Assembly (NCBI GenBank): GCA_003545125.1
Contig: DQCI01000260.1
Span: 27,571 to 32,718 of the forward strand
Source: Paracoccaceae bacterium
Lineage (GTDB): Bacteria; Pseudomonadota; Alphaproteobacteria; Rhodobacterales; Rhodobacteraceae
Direction of reading: 5' to 3'
DNA: 5,148 nt
The translations under genes and the position numbers were made by a program. Numbering within the stretch: position 1 is the stretch's first letter; each line of letters opens with the position of its first letter. Shown here in pieces: positions 1 to 5,148 of the stretch. The notes under the pieces were generated by a model, which made no database searches, had not been told where the DNA came from, and saw nothing but the letters and a program-made list of their open reading frames with translations.

Positions 1-395
1 CAGCGGGTGAGCGCGGCCACGTTGGGCAGGTTGGTGGTGGTGGCGACGGCAATCCTCAGCCCGGCGGCGCGGGCCGCGTCAATCAGCGCCGCCACGCCCG
101 GGCGCAGCTTCAGCTCCCCTGCGGCAAGGATCTCGCCATACAAGACCGTCTTTTCCCGGTGCAGCGCGGCGACGTCATCGGCGGCCAGCCGCGGCGCGTC
201 TGCTGGCAGACTGTCCTGCCAGGCGCGCATCCGTTCCTTGCCGCCTGTCGTGCGCAGAAGCCAGCGATAGTCGGTCCTCGACCAGTGCCAGCCAAGCCCA
301 TGGCCTGTGAAGGTCCGGTTGAAGGCCGCCCGATGCGCCTCTTCCGTTTCGGCAAGCGTACCGTCGACGTCGAAAACCAGCGCCTTCAGCCTCAT
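1..395 (-). CDS. cbbY: CbbY-type HAD-family sugar phosphatase, N-terminal part (cut by left window edge)
   Basis: An open frame starts at the ATG on 395-393 and stays open to the window edge, giving 131 complete codons. The N-terminus has HAD motif I, FDVDGTLAETE (residues 8-18), with Asp9 as expected nucleophile and Asp11 as acid/base. The cap-domain signature TTGGKER is at 49-55, followed by LRPGV (97-101) and motif II in ATTTNLPN (118-125). TTGGKER, the LAETE form of motif I and TTTxLPN are typical of CbbY, which in Rhodobacter sphaeroides hydrolyses xylulose-1,5-bisphosphate, a misfire product that inhibits RubisCO. Motifs III and IV lie beyond the edge. The family is usually about 220-255 residues, so a little over half is visible. 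The ATG overlaps the gph stop by 4 nt (ATGA), and only a weak purine stretch lies upstream, so translation is probably coupled to gph. A plant-CbbY-like or general beta-phosphoglucomutase-type HAD is the alternative. Confidence 0.88.
   Translation of the reverse strand, partial: MRLKALVFDVDGTLAETEEAHRAAFNRTFTGHGLGWHWSRTDYRWLLRTTGGKERMRAWQDSLPADAPRLAADDVAALHREKTVLYGEILAAGELKLRPGVAALIDAARAAGLRIAVATTTNLPNVAALTR
392..395 (-). other. ATGA stop/start overlap between gph and cbbY
   Basis: On the minus strand the four bases read ATGA: ATG starts cbbY and TGA ends gph. No strong Shine-Dalgarno motif lies at the usual distance upstream of this ATG. Overlaps of this type commonly give termination-reinitiation coupling, which would fix the ratio of the two HAD phosphatases. 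The overlap is seen directly; the coupling is inferred. Confidence 0.85.
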
Positions 396-1054
396 GCCGT
401 GGGCGCGGCTTCCGGCAGGCTGTCGACAATCGGGCCGAGTCCGTCGAAATGGTCGAACCGAAAATCGTGCGGCAAGCCCTCGATCGCCCGTTTGCGGTAG
501 CCCTGCGAATAGATCGCGAACTGCACGCCCGCGGCCAACGCCACCTCCGCATCGACCTCGCTGTCGCCAACGTAAAGCCGCCCGCCCGCGCCGAGCTTGT
601 CGAACGCCAGGTTCAAAGGCGCGGGATGCGGCTTCTTTTGCTCAAGCGAGTCGCCCCCGACCACGGTGTCGAAATAGCCTTCAAGCCCGAGCAGCTTGAG
701 CACGAGCCGGGCCGGTTCCTCCGGCTTGTTGGTGCACACGCCCAGCCGGTGACCATCGGCCTTCAGTTTCTCGAGCAGTGCGGGCACGCCGGGCATGGGC
801 TTCGACTCGTCGGCTGGCGCGGCGTTGTAGAAGTCTTTCATCTCGTCGTAGAGCCGATCGAAGTGATGGGGCCCGATCGCACGCGCCCGCATCACCCGCT
901 CGACGAGTTTCGGCAGGCCATTGCCGACGAACGAGGTGACCGTCGCCAGGTCGATGGGCTCCAGACCCTCGCCCGCCAGCATCTTGTTCGCAGCCACGGC
1001 GATGTCCGGCGCGCTGTCGACGAGCGTTCCGTCGAGGTCGAAGACGATGTTCAT
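392..1054 (-). CDS. gph: Phosphoglycolate phosphatase (HAD superfamily, Gph/CbbZ)
   Basis: A complete 220-residue protein, normal length for Gph. It is expected to hydrolyse 2-phosphoglycolate to glycolate in the cytoplasm, the first salvage step after RubisCO oxygenation. All four HAD motifs are visible: FDLDGTLVDS (5-14; Asp6 nucleophile, Asp8 acid/base), CTNKP (107-111; Thr108), KKPHPAP (140-146; Lys141) and VGDSEVD (162-168; Asp164 and Asp168 for magnesium). The helical cap lies between, with the Gph-like stretch FVGNGLPKLVERV (42-54). The start is supported by GGAAGAG at 1063-1069, 8 nt upstream, which sits inside the last codons of the preceding thioredoxin-fold gene. That gene's stop is only 4 bp away. 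The stop overlaps the cbbY start by 4 nt. In a cbb setting this gene is often called cbbZ. Substrate is inferred from family and context; a general HAD phosphatase role cannot be excluded. Confidence 0.93.
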   Translation of the reverse strand: MNIVFDLDGTLVDSAPDIAVAANKMLAGEGLEPIDLATVTSFVGNGLPKLVERVMRARAIGPHHFDRLYDEMKDFYNAAPADESKPMPGVPALLEKLKADGHRLGVCTNKPEEPARLVLKLLGLEGYFDTVVGGDSLEQKKPHPAPLNLAFDKLGAGGRLYVGDSEVDAEVALAAGVQFAIYSQGYRKRAIEGLPHDFRFDHFDGLGPIVDSLPEAAPTA

Positions 1055-1058
1055 GGGC

Positions 1059-1613
1059 TCAGCTCTTCCACTTGATCGAGCAGCCGATCGAGGCGACCTG
1101 GGTTTCGGGCCCCTTGCCGGTCTCGGCCACCTGTTTCATCGCCTCATAGAGCTCGCGGCGCGCATCCGTAGGGCCCGCCTGGCGGTTCGACGCGTCGAGC
1201 CGGCCGCGATACTGAAGCTCACCGGCGGTGTTGTAGCCGAAGAAATCGGGCGTGCAGACGGCGCCGAAAGCGCGCGCGATGTCCTGGCTCTCGTCATAGA
1301 GATAGGGGAAGGAAAACCCGTGTTCGCGGGCGAGCGCCGCCATCTGGTCGGGGCCGTCCTGCGGGTAGGTTTCCACATCGTTCGAGCTGATCGCAACGAC
1401 ACCGATGCCGAGCGCCCGCAGCGCTTTGGCATCGCGCACCAGCCGGTCGATCACCGCCATCACGTAAGGACAATGGTTGCAGATGAACACGATCAGGGTG
1501 CCGTTCGGGCCCTTCACATCATCGAGCGAGACGGTCGTTCCGGTCACGGGGTCCGGCAGGGTGAAATCCTGGATCTTTGCGCCGAAGTCGCAGACGGGAG
1601 GATTGGTGCCCAT
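1059..1613 (-). CDS. Thioredoxin-fold / peroxiredoxin-like protein (AhpC/TSA-type redoxin with CNHC motif)
   Basis: A 184-residue protein of the AhpC/TSA-like thioredoxin-fold group, resembling the PRX-like1 subgroup. No signal peptide or membrane segment is seen, so it is probably cytoplasmic. The core contains FICNHCPYV (43-51), with Cys45 and Cys48 as a CxxC pair at the thioredoxin active-site position. VVAISSND (72-79) and FPYLYDESQDIARAFGA (102-118) follow, then CTPDFFGY (120-127) around the expected cis-proline, then RGRLDAS (136-142) and a C-terminal GCSIKWK (177-183). Five cysteines (8, 45, 48, 120, 178) suggest thiol chemistry. The start at 1613 is chosen over an in-frame ATG at 1688 because AGGAG lies 6 nt upstream and the longer form would add 25 unrelated residues overlapping the upstream gene. 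It begins 31 bp after the MBL gene and ends 4 bp before gph. The substrate is unknown; reductase, peroxidase or regulatory roles in the cbb operon are all possible. Confidence 0.87.
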   Translation of the reverse strand: MGTNPPVCDFGAKIQDFTLPDPVTGTTVSLDDVKGPNGTLIVFICNHCPYVMAVIDRLVRDAKALRALGIGVVAISSNDVETYPQDGPDQMAALAREHGFSFPYLYDESQDIARAFGAVCTPDFFGYNTAGELQYRGRLDASNRQAGPTDARRELYEAMKQVAETGKGPETQVASIGCSIKWKS

Positions 1614-1619
1614 GGTGAT

Positions 1620-1624
1620 CTCCT
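1620..1624 (-). promoter_or_regulatory. Shine-Dalgarno site that fixes the thioredoxin-fold gene start
   Basis: AGGAG on the minus strand sits 6 nt before the ATG at 1613 and lies in the 31-bp gap after the MBL gene. It is the best match to the anti-Shine-Dalgarno sequence near either candidate start, so it favours the 184-residue protein over the 209-residue version starting at 1688. Confidence 0.75.
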
Positions 1625-1644
1625 GGTTCCTGTTTCGGATTGTG

Positions 1645-2565
1645 TCACACGGGGGTGAAGCGGTAGGCCCCCTCGGTGCGTTCGACATGGCCGATGCCGG
1701 ACCCCGGCAGGTGGAAGCCGATCAGGGTCATGCCATCGGTGGCAAGCTGGTCGAGCAGGCCCGCGCGCACCGCTGCAGCCGCCTCGCGGTCGCTGTCGGC
1801 GCCGATCGGCCAATCGGGGTGCACGAAGGCCGTGTGGTCGTTGAGGAGCGCATCGCCGACAACCATCGCCGTCGCATTGCCATCCGCGAGGGCAAAGCTC
1901 ATGTGGCCCGGCGAATGGCCAAAGGTGGCGCGGGCGATCACGCCCGGCAGGATCTCGGCGCCGTCCTCGAAGAAGGCGAACTGGTCACCGACGAGGTCGA
2001 GTCGGCGTTTCGCACCCGCCGCCATCGGCACGCGGTCTTCGGCAATCGTGTCTATCGTTGCCGGTGAAGCCCAATAATCATACTCGACCCGGCCCATCAT
2101 GTGCTGGGCATTGTAGAAGAACGGCTCGTCGAAATCGTCGAGCACACCCCAGAGGTGATCGGCATGCCCGTGTGTGAAGACGACGTGTGTCACATCGCCA
2201 GGATCGACGCCGAGTGCCGCGAGCGCGTCGGGCAGATCGCCGACGGTGTCGAGAAAGCCGGTGCCGGAGCCCGCGTCGAACAGGATCACCCGGTCTTCAT
2301 GGCGAACGAGGGTGAGATTGCAGGGCGGCGTGAGATTGGCGTCGCGCGCCATGCCCCGGGTTTCGAGGAAGGCCGCGAGCGCGTCTTGCGGCATCGGCGC
2401 GAACATGAAGTCGGCGGGCTGGGTCAGGAAGCCGTCCGACAACGTGGTGACCTCCATGCCGCCGACGGTGAAGCTGCTGCCGGCCCAGGCCAGGCGGGGA
2501 CTGAGCGCCGCGGCACCGATACCGGCCGCAGCACCCGAGAGAAACCTGCGTCGCGCGATCTGCAT
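1645..2565 (-). CDS. Tat-exported MBL-fold metallo-hydrolase
   Basis: A 306-residue metallo-beta-lactamase-fold hydrolase with a twin-arginine-type signal. The N-terminus reads ARRRFLSG (4-11), followed by an Ala/Gly-rich hydrophobic stretch (12-21) and a likely cleavage site after AWA (26-28), so the enzyme is predicted to be periplasmic. Zinc motif THGHADH (131-137) provides His132, His134, Asp136 and His137. Further expected ligands are a His in GHSPGH (216-221), Asp238 in VVGDAL and His285 in GFHLPG. The layout resembles methyl-parathion-hydrolase/lactonase-like MBL enzymes, but no substrate can be read from the sequence. The start is 3 bp after the aminotransferase stop, with a weak GGCGGAA inside that gene's last codons. 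An exported enzyme among cytosolic Calvin-cycle enzymes is unexpected. The fold and signal are clear, but the function is not. Confidence 0.9.
   Translation of the reverse strand: MQIARRRFLSGAAAGIGAAALSPRLAWAGSSFTVGGMEVTTLSDGFLTQPADFMFAPMPQDALAAFLETRGMARDANLTPPCNLTLVRHEDRVILFDAGSGTGFLDTVGDLPDALAALGVDPGDVTHVVFTHGHADHLWGVLDDFDEPFFYNAQHMMGRVEYDYWASPATIDTIAEDRVPMAAGAKRRLDLVGDQFAFFEDGAEILPGVIARATFGHSPGHMSFALADGNATAMVVGDALLNDHTAFVHPDWPIGADSDREAAAAVRAGLLDQLATDGMTLIGFHLPGSGIGHVERTEGAYRFTPV
2479..2565 (-). other. Twin-arginine (Tat) signal peptide of the MBL hydrolase
   Basis: The first 29 codons encode a short n-region with three consecutive arginines (residues 5-7) followed by Phe-Leu, matching the RRxFL core. 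An Ala/Gly-rich moderately hydrophobic h-region follows, then Pro-Arg-Leu-Ala-Trp-Ala before Gly29, which fits an AxA-type signal peptidase site after residue 28. The weakly hydrophobic h-region favours Tat over Sec. Folding and metal loading in the cytoplasm before export would suit a zinc enzyme. Confidence 0.8.
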
Positions 2566-2568
2566 CTT

Positions 2569-3714
2569 CTATTCCGCCGCCTGAAGGCCGCGGCCGAGCA
2601 CTTTCGAGAGCGCCCCCAACAAGCGGCTCACGTTCTCTTCGCGCGCGGTTTCGCCCATCAGGCCGATCCGCCAAACCTTGCCAGCAAACGGGCCGAGGCC
2701 TGCGCCGATCTCGATCCCGTGTTCGGTGAGCAGCTTGCTGCGGGTCTCCGCGTCGTCGATACCGTCGGGCACCCAGATGGAATTGAGCTGCGGCAACCGG
2801 TACGGCGCATCGACGACAAAGCCGAGTTCGAGGCCCTGGAGCCCTTTGGCGAGCTGTTCATGCGCCGCGGCATGCCGTGCCCAGGAAGCTTCGAGCCCTT
2901 CGTCCTGCAACCGGCGCAGCCCCTCGTGCAACCCGTAAAGCGCGTTGACCGGCGCGGTATGGTGGTAGGACCGCGCCCCGCCGCCGCCGCCGCTTTTCCA
3001 GTAGCCAAGCACCAGGTTGAGATCGTTGAACCAGCTCTGCACCTTGGTCTTGCGCGCCTCGACCGCCTCGATGGCGCGCTCCGACACGGTGAAAGGCGCC
3101 AGTCCGGGCGGAACAGAGAGACATTTCTGGGTGCCGGAATAGGTGATGTCGACGCCCCAGTCGTCGACCCGAACCGGCACACCGCCAAGGCCCGTCACGG
3201 TGTCCATCAGGCTCAGAAGCCCCGCGTCGGCAGCCATTTTCGCCAGCGTGGCCGCGTCCGATTCGGCCCCCGTCGAGGTCTCGGCATGGACGAAACCGAG
3301 AAGCTTTGCTTCCGGATGCGCCTTGATGGCTTCGGCAACCTTGTCGAGGTCGATGGGCTTGCCCCATTCCGTCTCCACCAGCACGCAGGTCGCGCCGCAA
3401 CGGCCCACGATATCGGCCATCCGCCCGCCGAACACACCGTTCTGAGCGATGATCGCGGTGTCGCCGGGCTCCAGCACGTTCACCAGACCCGATTCCATCG
3501 CCAGCGAGGCCGGCGCCGAGATCGGGAAGGTGACCGAATTCTTGGTCTGGAAAGCGTAACGCAGCAGGTCCTTGACCTCCTCCATCATCGCCTGAAAAGC
3601 CGGGTCGAGGTGGCCGATGGTGGTCTGCGCGCTGGCGGCGAGCACCTCCGGCGCCACGTTCGAAGGGCCGGGGCCCATGAGCAGGCGGGTGGGCGCCTTG
3701 AAGGCTTCGGTCAT
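2569..3714 (-). CDS. PLP-dependent alanine/serine--glyoxylate aminotransferase family protein
   Basis: A complete 381-residue class V (fold type I) aminotransferase. Relatives move an amino group from alanine or serine to glyoxylate, giving glycine; with gph nearby this fits photorespiratory salvage. Visible features are LLMGPGPSNV (11-20), LVNVLEPGD (77-85), HAETSTG (143-149), MDTVTGLGG (170-178; Asp171 expected against the PLP pyridine nitrogen), SGTQKCLSVPPG (193-204; Lys197 expected Schiff-base lysine), SYHHTAPVNALYGL (249-262) and VWRIGLMGE (347-355; Arg349 expected substrate-carboxylate contact). The segment where relatives have SG(S/T)G is PISAPASLAMES (64-75), a divergent phosphate-loop region. 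Five glycines at 242-246 precede the SYHHT motif. GGAG at 3723-3726, 8 nt upstream, supports the start. It lies 30 bp after rpe and 3 bp before the MBL gene. Alanine versus serine as donor cannot be decided; aspartate-type or other class V specificity is possible. Confidence 0.93.
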   Translation of the reverse strand: MTEAFKAPTRLLMGPGPSNVAPEVLAASAQTTIGHLDPAFQAMMEEVKDLLRYAFQTKNSVTFPISAPASLAMESGLVNVLEPGDTAIIAQNGVFGGRMADIVGRCGATCVLVETEWGKPIDLDKVAEAIKAHPEAKLLGFVHAETSTGAESDAATLAKMAADAGLLSLMDTVTGLGGVPVRVDDWGVDITYSGTQKCLSVPPGLAPFTVSERAIEAVEARKTKVQSWFNDLNLVLGYWKSGGGGGARSYHHTAPVNALYGLHEGLRRLQDEGLEASWARHAAAHEQLAKGLQGLELGFVVDAPYRLPQLNSIWVPDGIDDAETRSKLLTEHGIEIGAGLGPFAGKVWRIGLMGETAREENVSRLLGALSKVLGRGLQAAE

Positions 3715-3744
3715 GTCTTTTTCTCCGGATCGGGCGCTGGGGGC

Positions 3745-4446
3745 TCAGGCGGCGCCTTGAAGGGCCGACACCGCCGCCGCGCGGATTGCCCGGATGTTTT
3801 CGCCGTAAGGAGCGGGATTGTCCACCGAGCCGCCGCGAAAAACGGCCGAACCAGCCACGAAACAATCGGCCCCGGCTGCTGCCAGCGGACCCACCGTATT
3901 GGGGTCGACGCCGCCGTCCACCTGGATATGAATCGGCCGGTCGCCGATCATCTCGCGCACCTGGCGCACCTTGTCGACGCTGGAGTGGATGAACTTCTGG
4001 CCGCCAAAGCCGGGGTTCACGCTCATCACCAGCACCATGTCGCAAAGATCGAGCAGGTATTCGACGGCCGAGGCCGGCGTGCCGGGGTTGAGCGCGATCC
4101 CGGCCTTCTTGCCGGTCGCCCGGATCGCCTGCAACGTGCGGTGCGGATGTGGACCGGCCTCGAAATGGGCGACGATCATGTCGGCGCCCGCCTCGGCATA
4201 GGCGTCGATGTAGGGATCGACCGGTGCGATCATCAGGTGCACGTCCATGAAGGTCTTCACATGCGGACGGAAGGCCTTCACCGCGGGCGGCCCAAAGGTG
4301 AGGTTGGGGACGAAATGGCCGTCCATCACGTCCACATGCACCCAGTCGGCACCCTGGGCCTCGATGGCCTGAATTTCCCGGCCGAAGTCAGCGAAATCCG
4401 CCGACAGGATCGACGGCGCGATCTTGATGGAACGGTCGAAGGACAT
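3745..4446 (-). CDS. rpe: Ribulose-phosphate 3-epimerase
   Basis: A complete 233-residue TIM-barrel enzyme interconverting D-ribulose 5-phosphate and D-xylulose 5-phosphate. In the Calvin cycle it feeds phosphoribulokinase, and it also serves the pentose phosphate pathway. Family motifs occur in the expected order: [10 protein letters not shown] (9-18), [17 protein letters not shown] (37-53) with metal ligand His37 and catalytic/metal Asp39, MDVHLM (67-72) with His70, LNPGTP (119-124), [13 protein letters not shown] (140-152) forming the loop over the active site, QVDGGV (175-180) with catalytic Asp177, and the phosphate-binding AGSAVF near residue 200. Length is typical or slightly long. A strong AAGGAG lies 6 nt before the ATG. 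In cbb operons this gene is called cbbE. It starts 69 bp after fba, with a palindrome in the gap, and ends 30 bp before the aminotransferase. Confidence 0.97.
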   Translation of the reverse strand: MSFDRSIKIAPSILSADFADFGREIQAIEAQGADWVHVDVMDGHFVPNLTFGPPAVKAFRPHVKTFMDVHLMIAPVDPYIDAYAEAGADMIVAHFEAGPHPHRTLQAIRATGKKAGIALNPGTPASAVEYLLDLCDMVLVMSVNPGFGGQKFIHSSVDKVRQVREMIGDRPIHIQVDGGVDPNTVGPLAAAGADCFVAGSAVFRGGSVDNPAPYGENIRAIRAAAVSALQGAA

Positions 4447-4452
4447 GTTCGT

Positions 4453-4458
4453 CTCCTT
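4453..4458 (-). promoter_or_regulatory. Strong Shine-Dalgarno site of rpe
   Basis: AAGGAG on the minus strand ends 6 nt before the rpe ATG and is the best ribosome-binding site in the window. It lies 9 nt downstream of the intergenic palindrome, close enough that RNA structure there might influence ribosome access. Confidence 0.8.
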
Positions 4459-4467
4459 TTCTAGGGG

Positions 4468-4495
4468 CGTAAGGCGGGGTTAACCCCGCCCTACG
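4468..4495. repeat. Near-perfect 28-nt intergenic palindrome between fba and rpe
   Basis: The core ggcggggttaaccccgcc (4473-4490) is an exact 18-nt palindrome. It is flanked by cgta (4468-4471) and tacg (4492-4495), which pair across one A/C mismatch (4472 and 4491). The transcript could form a G/C-rich hairpin with a UUAA loop. No U-run follows on the minus strand, so a classic intrinsic terminator is not supported. From general memory, similar GC-palindromes recur between genes in Rhodobacterales genomes, so this may be one copy of a dispersed intergenic element. It could also be an mRNA-stability or attenuation hairpin separating fba from the downstream genes. Confidence 0.8.
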
Positions 4496-4515
4496 GGTGC
4501 TGGCAAGGGCAAGGC

Positions 4516-5148
4516 TCAGAGCGTGCCGTCAGCATAGCGCCTGGCCATGTCATCAAGGTCGATGGGCTTGATCTTCGCGGCATTGCCGGCGGTGCCGAAG
4601 CGCTCGAAACGGTCGAGCACCAGCTTCTCCATTTCGTCCATCGCCGGGATCAGGAACTTGCGCGGGTCGAACTCGGTGGGCTTCTCGGTCGCCACCTTGC
4701 GGAACTGGCCGGTCAGCGCCATCCGGTTGTCGGTGTCGATGTTCACCTTGCGCACGCCCGACTTGATGCCGCGCTCGATCTCCTCGACAGGCACACCGTA
4801 GGTCTGGGGCATCTCGCCACCGAACTCGTTGATGAGGTCCTGGAGATACTGCGGCACGCTCGACGAGCCATGCATCACGAGATGAACATTGGGGATCTTG
4901 GCGTGGATCGCCTCGATCTGGCTGATCGCGAGGGTCTCGCCGGTGGGTTTCGACGAGAACTTGTAGGCGCCATGCGAGGTGCCGCAAGCAATCGCCAGGG
5001 CGTCGACCTTGGTGAGTTTCACAAACTCCGCCGCTTCGTCCGGGTCGGTCAGCAACTGGTCTTTCGACAGCTTGCCTTCCGCGCCCGAGCCGTCTTCCTT
5101 CGCCGCCTCACCGGTCTCGAGGTTCCCGAGCACGCCCAGCTCGCCCTC
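4516..5148 (-). CDS. fba: Class II fructose-bisphosphate aldolase, Calvin-cycle subtype, C-terminal part (cut by right window edge)
   Basis: The frame is open from the window edge, giving 210 visible residues before the TGA at 4518-4516. The enzyme is a zinc-dependent cytoplasmic aldolase condensing glyceraldehyde 3-phosphate with dihydroxyacetone phosphate, and also erythrose 4-phosphate in Calvin-cycle organisms. The first residues, [14 protein letters not shown], belong to the middle of the protein and carry the conserved acidic metal-site residue. [10 protein letters not shown] and [11 protein letters not shown] carry the expected zinc-ligand histidines, and KVNIDTD binds the substrate phosphate region. 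FDPRKFL and [13 protein letters not shown] near the C-terminus are typical of the CbbA-like class IIB subtype, usually about 345-360 residues, so roughly 140-150 residues are missing. A GTG at 5133-5131 is in frame but lies inside conserved sequence and is not the start. In a cbb operon this gene is cbbA. Confidence 0.96.
   Translation of the reverse strand, partial: EGELGVLGNLETGEAAKEDGSGAEGKLSKDQLLTDPDEAAEFVKLTKVDALAIACGTSHGAYKFSSKPTGETLAISQIEAIHAKIPNVHLVMHGSSSVPQYLQDLINEFGGEMPQTYGVPVEEIERGIKSGVRKVNIDTDNRMALTGQFRKVATEKPTEFDPRKFLIPAMDEMEKLVLDRFERFGTAGNAAKIKPIDLDDMARRYADGTL

Noticed and set aside
449..1075. Plus-strand open frame of 208 codons opposite gph
   Set aside because: It is in exact codon register with gph on the other strand and arises from the same lack of TTA/CTA/TCA codons. 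All four HAD motifs identify the minus-strand gene as real.
1059..1688. Longer thioredoxin-fold protein starting at the ATG on 1688-1686
   Set aside because: It would overlap the MBL gene by 44 nt, adds 25 residues without family resemblance and lacks the good AGGAG found 6 nt before the ATG at 1613.
2101..4464. Very long plus-strand open frame (787 codons) opposite rpe, the aminotransferase and part of the MBL gene
   Set aside because: rpe, the aminotransferase and the MBL gene all use the same minus-strand frame, and this frame reads their codons exactly in reverse complement. A stop there needs TTA, CTA or TCA in the sense genes, which are rare in GC-rich coding DNA. The product is Arg/His-rich with no recognisable domain, so it is a codon-bias artefact.
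4461..4500. Intrinsic terminator after fba
   Set aside because: The hairpin is strong, but on the minus strand it is followed by a C-rich stretch and then the rpe ribosome-binding site, with no U-run. Termination is not supported by sequence alone.
4447..4515. Independent promoter for rpe in the 69-bp gap
   Set aside because: After the palindrome and ribosome-binding site there is too little sequence left for clear -35 and -10 boxes, and none is recognisable.
4516..5133. GTG at 5133-5131 as start of a short 205-residue aldolase
   Set aside because: The frame stays open to the window edge and the five codons upstream (EGELG) are conserved aldolase sequence, so the gene simply continues outside the window.
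1..5148. RNA genes, CRISPR arrays, insertion sequences or a defence system
   Set aside because: Coding sequence fills nearly the whole window. No repeat-spacer pattern, transposase, integrase, tRNA-like cloverleaf or defence-related domain was seen.

Overview
The window is GC-rich and all seven genes read on the minus strand, so transcription runs from high to low coordinates. Gene content, tight packing and a G/C-biased third codon position suggest an alphaproteobacterium, most likely of the Rhodobacterales (Rhodobacter/Roseobacter relatives). This taxonomic call is an inference from gene families and order, not from a marker gene. The window looks like the downstream part of a Calvin-Benson-Bassham (cbb) operon. 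The RubisCO and phosphoribulokinase genes are not present and would have to lie outside it.

Layout in transcription order: (1) the 3' part of a Calvin-type class II fructose-bisphosphate aldolase, cut by the right edge; (2) a 69-bp gap holding a near-perfect 28-nt palindrome; (3) ribulose-phosphate 3-epimerase; (4) a PLP-dependent alanine/serine-glyoxylate aminotransferase; (5) a Tat-signal metallo-beta-lactamase-fold hydrolase; (6) a thioredoxin-fold protein with a CNHC motif; (7) phosphoglycolate phosphatase; (8) the 5' part of a CbbY-type HAD phosphatase, cut by the left edge. Gaps between genes are 69, 30, 3, 31, 4 and -4 bp, so rpe through cbbY is almost certainly one transcriptional unit, probably with fba.

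How the genes fit together: aldolase and epimerase serve regeneration of ribulose bisphosphate. The two HAD phosphatases clean up RubisCO by-products: Gph/CbbZ takes 2-phosphoglycolate from the oxygenase reaction, and CbbY-family enzymes hydrolyse the misfire inhibitor xylulose-1,5-bisphosphate. The aminotransferase would convert glyoxylate, the oxidation product of glycolate, to glycine. This suggests a combined carbon-fixation, photorespiratory-salvage and metabolite-repair operon. The MBL hydrolase and the thioredoxin-fold protein have no assigned role in that scheme and are the most interesting unknowns here. No RNA gene, mobile element, CRISPR array or origin was seen, and no stretch over 300 bp lacks a gene.
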